Assembly: GCA_963576725.1 (NCBI GenBank) | Contig: OY755238.1 | Location: 23,636,845-23,700,844 of the forward strand | Direction of reading: 5' to 3' | Length of the DNA stretch: 64,000 nucleotides | From: Azorinus chamasolen | Taxonomy: Eukaryota; Mollusca; Bivalvia; Cardiida; Solecurtidae | Part shown: one piece after another, positions 22,801 to 33,500 of the stretch | Numbering within the stretch: position 1 is the first letter of the stretch | How the letters are laid out: the number at the start of each line of letters is the position of its first letter | Notes under the pieces: generated by a model | Database searches by the model: none | Told to the model about the DNA's origin: nothing | The model's input: only the letters and a program-made list of their open reading frames with translations | Translations under genes and position numbers: made by a program

Positions 22801-25800
22801 TGCACTGTAAGGGTTAATATTTTTGTAAGAATTACTTTATAAAGACTATTTAGATGCATTTTGTAAATTGCATTCATACACCGAAACATTTGGCCATGGC
22901 AGAAACTGAGAAAGTGTTGAATAAGATCTATATGATTCCATACGGAAACAGCACACCCTGACCAGACTGCCCCTACAGGATGCATCTGATCTGGTTTTAC
23001 TGTTTGCAAATGCATAAGTATGCGTCTCTAACAGGTAAAGGGTTGCAAGACTTCTAAATTTTAAATTTATTCTTTGTAACAGATAAAAGCTGAATGCATG
23101 GTGAAGGTAATACAGAAAGCTCCTACAGAAGCTCCCTGCATTACTTTCATTCTGCATTGAGCAGCCACGTGTTTTCAAGTACCATAAATGTTCACTATGT
23201 GGTCAGCTCAAAGAGTATCTTCTTTAATTTGCCAACATGCTGTCTTGTAAGGGTTAAGTTTGAAAATATATGGACAGTAAAATTTACAAGTCAGAATCTA
23301 TATCTGGAGAAATAAGATGAGTCGCTAATTTCCGTTGCAAACAGGCGTCAACTTAGATGAGAGGGCTCAATTACCAATTTTGGCTTTAACAAAACTGTAT
23401 GATTAGATCAGCAAACAGAGAAGATTATGATCAGATGCTCCTACAGGAGCTCATACAGAAACCATTTGACCTGGGTCATTTCTGTTTGCAAAGGCGTGAA
23501 AAGGCATTTGTATGAAGAAAAGGGTTAAATATGACGGGAAACGATTTTGTAAATGTGTTGGGTAATTATTTTGTAACTCACCGTCATTACTAAATCTGCA
23601 TGAACTGATAGAGCCCTCATGCCCAGCACATAGTTTGATTGGCCCAGTAGACCTGTATTTGCCAGTGGCAATATCCCAGATACACAAGTTCTTGTCCCAG
23701 GACACTGTGGCAAACTTCCGCTCATCTTTAGTTATATCACACCCTGACACTACATTGATATGACCCCTGTAAAGAAAGCGCATTAAAAAATAAGGTATTT
23801 CAAAACAGCTGGCATCATGAGAACTAGAGTGTTCAAAGGAACATGTGCATCACCTGCTGGCAGAAGTATAACAAATAAAAAATGGGAAGAACAAGATGTG
23901 TTTGTGAAACACTATGCCCCCTCATATATTTGACCTCTGACCTTGAAGGATAACCTTGACCTTGACATGTCACCCCTCAAAATGTGCAGCCTCATGAGAT
24001 ACACAAGCATGCCAAATATCAAGTCTCTATCTCTACTGGTCCAAAAGTTATGGCCAATGTTAAAGTTGGCGATTTGACCTATATATTTGACCTCTGACCT
24101 TGAAGGATGACCTTGACCTTGACACGGCACCCCTCAAAATGTGCGGCTTTATGAGATACATATGTATGCCAAATATCAAGTCTCTATCTATACTGGCTCA
24201 AAAGTTATGACCAATGTTAAAGTTGCTGACAAACAAACAGACAAACAGACAAACAGACAAACGGACAAACAGACAAACAGACAGACAGGGCAAAAACAAT
24301 ATGCCCCCCGACTATCGTCAATGGGGGCATAAAAAGGTGAGACAGACAGACAGAGAGATATTATAACAGCAAGTGGAGAAATGATCCCTAAGTGTCACTC
24401 TGCTTAAGCAGGTGACACAAAACCGTCATTTAAACACCTACAAAGAATAAAGATCAATATCAGCTACCAAACCTCAATGTGGTATCAGATTATGATCTAT
24501 ACTAGTATAAAAAGTGAAACATTAATAATAGACAAGTGACAGATCGTGTCCACTTTGACATTTTGCCTGCAAAAGTGCCCTCCGTTCTATATCAAAGTAC
24601 ATGTAGTTCAGGGAACAGAAGTTGCACTCATCCACTTGTACTGCATGTGATTTGCCCTTCTATATCTATATTGCAGGGCAAGTCAGTTTTCTTGTCTGTC
24701 ATCTTTGTCTATACTGCAGGATTAGTGACCATTTCAAGCATTTTTGCCCCCTGCAGATGTTTTCCATTTCTATACAGAGCAACAGATAAAGGGAATACTC
24801 AAAAACTAATGTAACATGGTGAAAAAGTTGTGACTCAACTGGGGCTCGAACCCATGGCCTTTGGCTTACCATGCCAACATTCTACCGACCGAGCTATCAA
24901 GCCACACAGTCTAAAGCCTATCAACTGTTTCACCACACTCTCTACCTGGCTACACAAACATTGTCATTTCTCCACCAGACCTTATGTTGTGACCACTCTT
25001 TAGAATCGTCTCTTTGAGACGATCCTAAAGAGTGGCCACAGCATAGAGTTAGGTGGAGAAATAAAGGAGTTATTATTGAAAATATTTTAATTTACGCATC
25101 TTATCTGGACCTCTGTCTATAACAAAGCATGCCCAGGATCATCTGAATGACAAACAATTTAGATTCTGGTAAGACACCATGATAAGTTGCCTGATGACAT
25201 GCTTAAACAAAAATGGGCTAAAAAGTTATTCTTTCAACACCAAATGAATTTGCAACAATTTGGATTCATATAAGACACATGTTAATTCTTATGACTTACT
25301 CTAGATGAATAGTTGTCTTCATAGATCTTAGGTCAAAGAACTTGGTTGTTCTGTCCATGGAAGTTGTTATAATCTTGTCACTGTCCGGAGCAAACATCAC
25401 ACATGTCACTGTGCTCTTGTGTACATCTACAATTCGACGTAATGACAAACATTTCATAACTAACAATCATAACAATAAATAATACTTTGATAATTACAGT
25501 ATCTTAACCCTTTCCCTCGTATTGATGCCTTTTGATGCCTCTGTAATAATCACCTTTTGAAACCATTGTGATAAATAGAGCATTTACTCCATAGGAGCAA
25601 ATGCTATACATGTATTTATCACAATGGTTTCAGTACAACACACTTTTAAAAATGTCATTTTTCTTTTAAATGCTCCTTTTCAGTAGATTTATTCAAAGAG
25701 GTTGGGCTTGAAAACAGCCTATGAGGGAATAGGTTATTACCATAGGGAGGATATCCCTTATATCGATTTCCAAACAGAATAGATCCAGACCATATAGATT

Positions 25801-27518
25801 CTAAAATAAAACTTGCTGATCAGGTTCTACCCTGTGTGCTCAATGATAATGAATATTCACTAGGTAAGGTTAATGTAATATTAGCACATATCATTAAAGA
25901 TATTTTATTGAATACCCTTACTATAAATAGTAACAAAATAGCCGTAGAAAACTGTCATTACGGAGTCATGTGACAAGCCATAATGGCCCGGCGGACCAAT
26001 TATCCATAATCGGCCCACAATCTTTTTCACGTGCAATGCGTTGATGTTAGCAACATACATGTAGATCTAGATCTATTCAAACATGGCCGGAGAAAAGGGT
26101 TTGACGTCGTAAAATCGTATTCTAGATCTGGACAATCTGTAAAGTTTATACAATCGTAAAGTTCTATTAAAAATCAATTTCTTTGATTGTATCGATCGAT
26201 AAGTAGAGCTCTACTTAACTTTGTTTATTTTATTCAAATATGACAGTTGTGACGTCATTATTTCACGTCATCCATCCGAAGGTCTCAAACAAATTTTATA
26301 AGTTAAACAATGCAGTCAAATGTAAGTCATCATTAGTGTTAGTGGTTATTACGTCGGACTACATATTTTGGGGGGATTCAGATCCCCATGAAGGCATAAC
26401 TAGTCCTTCCTCATTTTTTTAAAGTATAGATCTAGATCTATTTCTGTGGTTTGTTGGGATGGTAGATTGTGTTGAAATGATAAGTGACACCTATAGATCT
26501 ACAGATATATAGTAAAAATTGTGAGATATTCAATAAAAAGGTCAAAATATGGCCTGTGTGTGCCATCTGGCCATAATGGCACACCTGGTGTCACAATAGC
26601 CCTCGGGCTAAAGCCCTCGGGCTATTATGGCACCAGGTGTGCCATTATGGCCAGAAGGCACACCTAGGCCATATTTTAACCTCTTAATAATATATACAAA
26701 TATTTGATTTAGCATAAAGAAATATATGTTGTTTTCAGCCATCAAAAACACCTGCACATAGTGTAATGATAATATAAGATTGATAAAAAAGCATGTTAAA
26801 GAACTTTTTTATATTTTTTATAATCGAGGGACAGTTGTCTGGGTTGCCAATTTTGGCAAGGGGCAATCATCTGAGGGGCAATCGTCCTAGGGGGCAATCG
26901 TCTGTTCCCGGAATTAATGATACTACAGAAAAATATTGTTTGCAATAACAGACAGTATTTATGTGCTATTGAAGCGGATTCTAGCATATTTTACCAATTT
27001 AGTAGTTCTGCACATTGAAATTGTCTCAATTTTATCATGCTATTCTGGCTCTAATGTGACTGTGCTCTAATATCCTCACCTGGAATAGAATGGACAATCT
27101 CTCCTGTGTTTGAGTCCCATATTTTGAGGCTGTTATCGAGATCCGAGCCTGAGGCCACAAGGTTGCCATCTGATGCAAACTTACATGTCATCACCATACC
27201 TTCATGTTTCCCTGTCCACTGTAAATAAATGGATAACATTATTTTCAAATGTATAAACATCAAATATGAATTATAATGCCATACTAATTCAAAGGGGAAT
27301 TGTCTTTCCTTCAAGCAAACAAGAGTGTTCAAACAAGAGTGTTCAAACAAGAGTGTTCAAACAAGAGTGTTCAAACAAGAGTGTTCAAACAAGAGTGTTC
27401 AAAGGAACATGTCTGTCACCTTCCTGCAGAAATGCGATGAAAAAAGTGTGATGGACAGACAGACAGACGGACAGACGGACAGACGGACAGACAGACAGAC
27501 AGACAGACGGACAGATGG

Positions 27519-27549
<31 letters not shown>

Positions 27550-30500
27550 ACTCTCACGAAAACAATATGTCTCCCCCATATAAATATGGGGGGAGACATA
27601 ATTATAATGCCATACTAATTCAAAGGGGAATTGTCTTTCCTTCAAGCAAACAAGAGTGTTCAAAGGAACATGTCTGTCACCTTCCTGCAGAAATGCGATG
27701 AAAAAAGTGTGACAAAGACAGACTGATGGACAGATAAAGGAAAAGTGATCCCTACGTGTTACCCTTCTAAAGCAAATGACATAAAAAAGTACACATAACT
27801 GTGTATATGAGATATCAAAACTAATAAATTTGATAAAATATTTTAAATATTTTCAACACATAATAAGCTGCATGTGCAAACATTGTCTGGGTGACAAGAA
27901 GTTTATAATACATCAAGTCATATAGAACATGTTCTGAATTCAAACTGCAACACTGATCACAGTTCAGATCAACACTGATCACAGTGCAGAAAGACAGTTA
28001 ACCTTTAACCATTTCCCTGTTCTATGTTTATTCCAAATTTTGATACCTACTCAATATTCATGGACAAAATAGTTATAATGAAATATGGAAGGTGGACCAT
28101 TGTAGCCATTTTTTTCATAAGCAAACAGAGCAGACCCTGAATCAGAGGGCTCCTATAGGAGCCGTCTGATCTGGGTCTACTCTGTCTGTAGATTCAAGAA
28201 AACACGTTTATATGGAGGAACTGGTTAAAAGTATTTCATATTTTTCTGGTGTAGCTTACCAAAGGTTTTCCAGTTTCTGAGTCAAACATCTTCAAAGATT
28301 TGTCCCAGCTACATGTCAGGAATCTACAAAATTAAATTATAGGGAATGAGCCGATAAAAACTGGCATAAATACATCACAGTGTAATGTGATTAGACCTAC
28401 TGGTAAACATTTAAGGCATAAAACCCCAAAGATATACAAGCTGAGCCACAAAACCAAAGCATGTAGCAAGCAGATGCTCCTTTGACTGCAACCAGCCAAA
28501 GGGACATAACTCTATTACCACATTACATGATAGAAATTTTCAACCCTTTGCAAACAGAGTAGATCCCCATCAGATGGCTCCTTTAACCCTTTAATCCATG
28601 AATATTAATTAGATTATTTTGTATTATAGCACATGGACACAGGAAATGTTGGCCATGGCACAAACTGCAGAATCATATCTATATTATATCATAAGCAAAC
28701 AGAGCAGACCTTGATCAAACGGTTCCTATGGGAACCATCTGATCTGGGTCTACTCTGTTTGCAAAGGCTTAGAAATGTGTATATATAGAGAGAGTAACAG
28801 GTTAAGAGCCATCTAATCAGGATCTGTTCAATTTGCTAATGGAAGTATATAGTTCTGATTCTACAATTTCTGCCACAGCCAAAGGATCCTGTGTTCATAT
28901 ACACTTTTAGAAATTCAACAAATAAATATTCATGTCATTATTTCTTACATTAACCTATTCCCGCATATTGACGCCTTTTGACACTTCTGTAAAAGTCACT
29001 TTGTGAAACAATTCTGATAAATAGAGCATGAACTCTATAGAAGCAAATGCTCTATTTATCACAATGGTTTCAACACTACACAATTCTAAACTTTTCCTTT
29101 ACAGTAGTAAATGCTCCTTTTCGGTAGATCTATTCTAAGAAGTTGGATCTAAAAATAGCCTATGCAGGAATGGGTTAATATACATCAGGTAAAGGGTTAC
29201 TATATTCCTTATAAGGATATCATCTTCACACAGATTGAGATTCGGAGTATCTGTGTGAAGTTTGATTAGGCAAGATGACAAAACTATGACAGAGCTTAAC
29301 ATGATGCATAAAGATGAGATTGAAGACTACATCGCTGTCATCAAACAATATCATCCTCCTCATTAAAAAAATCATAAAAATTAAAAAAGCAAGCCATCTT
29401 CATGCAAACATTAAATTTTGTCTGTGAGTCAAAAGCCATGCACAGTAAAATTCTGTTTTAACCTTTGGCTCCATATATACACCCTTTTTACGAATTGCAA
29501 ACAAAGAAGACCCAGATCAGATGACTCCTGTAGAAGCTGCCTGATCAAGGTCTGCTCTGTTTGCTTATGAAATTATGCACAAAAGAAGTATTTAGAAATT
29601 AAAGGTAAGATATTTTCTATATTTCTCAACCAAACCCTATCATATTGGCATTGAATTTGTTAGAATTGTCTCTCCGGGGCAATTCTAATGTGTACCAACA
29701 AGGTAGGTGTTGACTGAGATATAGGTGATAGAGATAGACCTATCTACAACTCTGATTGTATTTCCACTACTTAGAGAGACTTTTACTGAAATTCAAAAAT
29801 TGTAAATGTAATATAGAAGTAACCCATCCTAGATGTCAAAATCTATTTGATCCACTTAGAGAGAATAAATTCATAATACTGTAAAACCCCTCTAAACTGG
29901 AATTCTAATAGAGAAGAATTTAGATACTTTTAGGCAGGTGGATGCTTAATGCAGGATGAAAGTCATCCTAGAGCAGGGGGGGGGGGGGGGGGGGGTTCCC
30001 CAATTTTGATCGAAAAATTCCCAATTAAAAGGAAAAAGAGTTCAGTCAGAAAATTCAGTCAGACCAAAACTTATAAAACATATAAACAAACAGCAGACCC
30101 AGATCAGACATCTCCTACAGGAGCTGTCTGATCTGGGTCTGCTATTTCTTTATGAATTTTAGAGGTTTTAGCCTGACTGAGTCTATTGTGTTTGCATTTG
30201 ACATTTTTACGATGGAATCTGTTCTTACAGATAAAAATTCCCTAATCAGACAAAATACTGAATTTCAGGGATATGGGTCATCTTCCAAAAATGGTGAAAA
30301 AAAGCCCTGAAGTGGGCAAGCCAAGAGAATGAGGCATACTTGAATCTGTCTGGTGATCCTCTTGCTTCTGTGATGATGTTCTCATGGCCAGTGGTGTAAG
30401 TATGCAAGCACTTTCCATCATCAACATTGAATATCTTCACAGTTTTATCGCTGGAACCTGTTAGGATTCTCTGGTCATCATCAAAATACTCGCAGCTGTT

Positions 30501-33500
30501 AACAGCATCATTATGGGCCTTGATCACTTTGATTCTCACCTGAAATATAGAAATGTTCACCCTTTATTTAACCCTTTCCTCCAAAGACACGCCAGTCTAC
30601 GCCTCTGTAATAGTCACTTCCTGAAATCATTGTAGGAGCAAATGCTCTATTTATCACAATGGTTTCAATTCTACACAATTCTAAATTTTTCCTTTCCTCT
30701 AGTTAAGGCTCCTTTTAAGACAGTATATTAATTTAAGGAGGTTGGATCTAAAAATAGCCTATGAGGGAATGGGTTAACCTTTTACCTCATAAAAATGCCT
30801 TTTCATGCCTTTGCAAACAGAGTAGATCCAGATGGCTCTTGTAGGAACCATCTGATTGGGGTCTGCTCTGGTTGCTTAGGAAATGAAATACATCAGATTC
30901 TGCAATATCTTCCATAGCCAAAATTTTGTCTTGCGTTCATATATCAGAATACAAGTAAAAGTTTTTCTAATCAATATTCATTTTTTAATAATGAGATCAT
31001 GATTTCTTGTTTTCCTACTTTTTTTTTTATACCATTACAGAGTAGATCCAGACAAGACAGCTCCTGATTAGGGTCTGCTCTGTTTGATTATAAATTCCTT
31101 ATTTTAGATCTTAAACTTATGTAACAATTTAATTAATGTTCATTAATGATTATGGGTCCATTCTTGCATGAAAATTGAGGGTTAAGTCTACACATTAATC
31201 AATCCAGAGGCCCTATGTTGATCCAGGCAAACTTTCTCATCAGATCAGTTACATAGTAATAGTTTATTGAAACTTGCATAGGATTGCTATTTATACTAAA
31301 AATAGATAAAGAATGTGATGCAATGGCTAGTCTGAAATAATTGATAACAGTAACAATCTTTCTTTTATATCTAACTATTTATCCACAGCCTTGTGGGAGT
31401 CTAAATATGCAAACAAAACAAGAATCACATTATATACGTATTTCAATGCTCTTGAGAATAATGACAATTAGAATAAACAACAAAAAAGAAAATATAACTG
31501 ACTCTGATATATCACTGATACTAAACCATTGATGCACTGATAGCCAATCTTGCATGACAGTCATGTATCGACTTAGTAAGTTAAACGGACGTCATGTACC
31601 TAACAAACTGAGTACATGGCAAACTAGGAAGTATTCCTAAACACTATCAGAGGTCCAGATAAGATGCGTAAATTTAAACATTTTCAAGAATAGTTCCTTT
31701 ATATCGTCACAAAACCCTATACTGTGACCACTCTTTAGAATTGCCTCAAAGAAACGATTCTAAAGAGTGGTCACAGTATAGGGTTTGGTGGAGAAATGAC
31801 GATTTTGGTAATTGGGTATATGCACCGTTATCTGTAGTTCTGACTATATTTCCTACTTTATATTCTACAGTTTCTACCGATACTAAAATATCTTGTCTAT
31901 ATATGCCATTATAAAAAATCAGCGAATAGATATTCATGATGCCATTATTTCTAACATGAATATTCAACAGGGAAAGAGTTAATTGTCATAAATATAATTG
32001 TGACAGAGACATACATAGCAAGTTAATAAACCATCCAATTCTATCTCAATCTAACAAAAAATTTGAACAGCCAAAATATATACGAGTCTGTAAGAAAGAT
32101 AGCTGTCTACACACTTGACCCTTTACTCCATGAGTATTCATGAAACTAGGAAATGATGATGTCATGAATATCAATTAGATTAATATTCAAACTTTCGCTT
32201 GCTATTCACGTCAATATACCTACCTGTAAATAGTGAAGACCCAGATGAGACAGCTCCTGTAGGAGCTGTCTCATCAGGGTATGCACTATTTACAAGTTGA
32301 TTGTGCAACCGGTGCACCCCACAGCAGTAATTGCACAGCGAACTACTTGTACATAGAATATCAATTAGATTAATATTTAAAATGGCATATTTAGCACATG
32401 ACATTTTTGCTGCTGGCTGCTGTGTACCCAACTCACTAGTCTCATCAATGAGCTGTTAAGATGGCATGATAATTTTGTGATAGTTGCCATCTGTGCGGAT
32501 ATCGTCAAAACCGAAAGTAGTTTGACATCACTTTTTATAGTACACATGTGTGGACTACAAACTCACTAGGTACACCACTAATTTGTGAATAACTTCAGCC
32601 AACCAGGACTTAACAAAAGTCCTCAGTTAATAATTCTGTTTTTGTAAATCATGCATATAGAATGCACAGAAAGTCCTTTTGAACAAACTGCATTGTTTTC
32701 TCTGACTTATCTGTGAAAGCAAAGGTGATGGCTGTCACCGTAGATGATTTTGCTTTCTTTGTACTGTTACCGCTGTTGTGGGACCCCACCAGCCTTGGCA
32801 TGCTGGCCAGGGACAGGTGAGACATGCAATGTTTGGGGCACCTTTTTTAGCCCAATGGTGCATGGAATGGGCGCACCCTCCCGGATTGTGTGGAGATAAA
32901 CCGTCCTGAGAGGCAGATTGCCTTTATTGCCAGTGAGCTGGAATGATACAAAATGCAAATTGCTGCCCTAAGCAAGACCAGTTTTGCAGAAGATGGACAC
33001 CTGACCGAGCAGTCTGCAGGCTACACATTCTTTTGGATTAGATGTGGATAAGTTGAACAACAAGAGACAGGAGTTGGTTTTGCCATCAAATCCAACCTGG
33101 TCAACAAGCTGGCAGCTTCTTCCAAGGGGATCAATGATCACCTAGTGACTGCCCACATCCCTCTCCCAAAGAAGAAGTTTGCCACGCTATCAGTGTTTAT
33201 GCTCCCACCATGACCAATGCTGACGAGGTGACAGAAGATTCTACAAGGATCTGACAGACACAATTGTGGCCATGCCCAGGTCAGACAAGCTCATCATTCT
33301 TGGTGACTTCAATACCCTTGTGGGCACAGACCACACATCATAGAAGAGAGTGCTGGGCAAACAGGATGTTGGAAAGTGCAACAGCAATTGATGGTCTCCT
33401 CCTGCTTGAGACCTGTGCTGCTCATGATCTTCTCATTACCAATAGTCTTCCGTCTACCGAACTGTAACATGACGTCATGGATGCACCCACGCTGTAAGCA

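Larger units (their letters stand above)
28540..29200 (+). mobile_element. TTAA-B host carrying two nested elements
   Basis: Left CCCTTTGCAAACAGAGTAG to GGCTCCT; resumes at 28806 GAGCCATCTAATCAGGATC; resumes after 29177 with ATACATCAGGTAAAGGG. First insertion is exactly at the hairpin centre. Confidence 0.75.

Noticed and set aside
24830..24908. Functional tRNA gene
   Set aside because: Good A and B boxes but poor acceptor-stem pairing; more likely a SINE head or tRNA pseudogene. The same holds for 37533-37606 and 18830-18906.
26250..26280. TGACGTCA sites as a CRE promoter
   Set aside because: Deep in WDR88 intron 4 with no transcript evidence; short palindromes like this occur by chance.
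30246..30339. Extension of WDR88 exon 2 to the end of its open frame
   Set aside because: The frame stays open by chance; using GTATGC at 30339 restores blade 2 (FLTCSWDKSLKMF) with exon 3 in phase.
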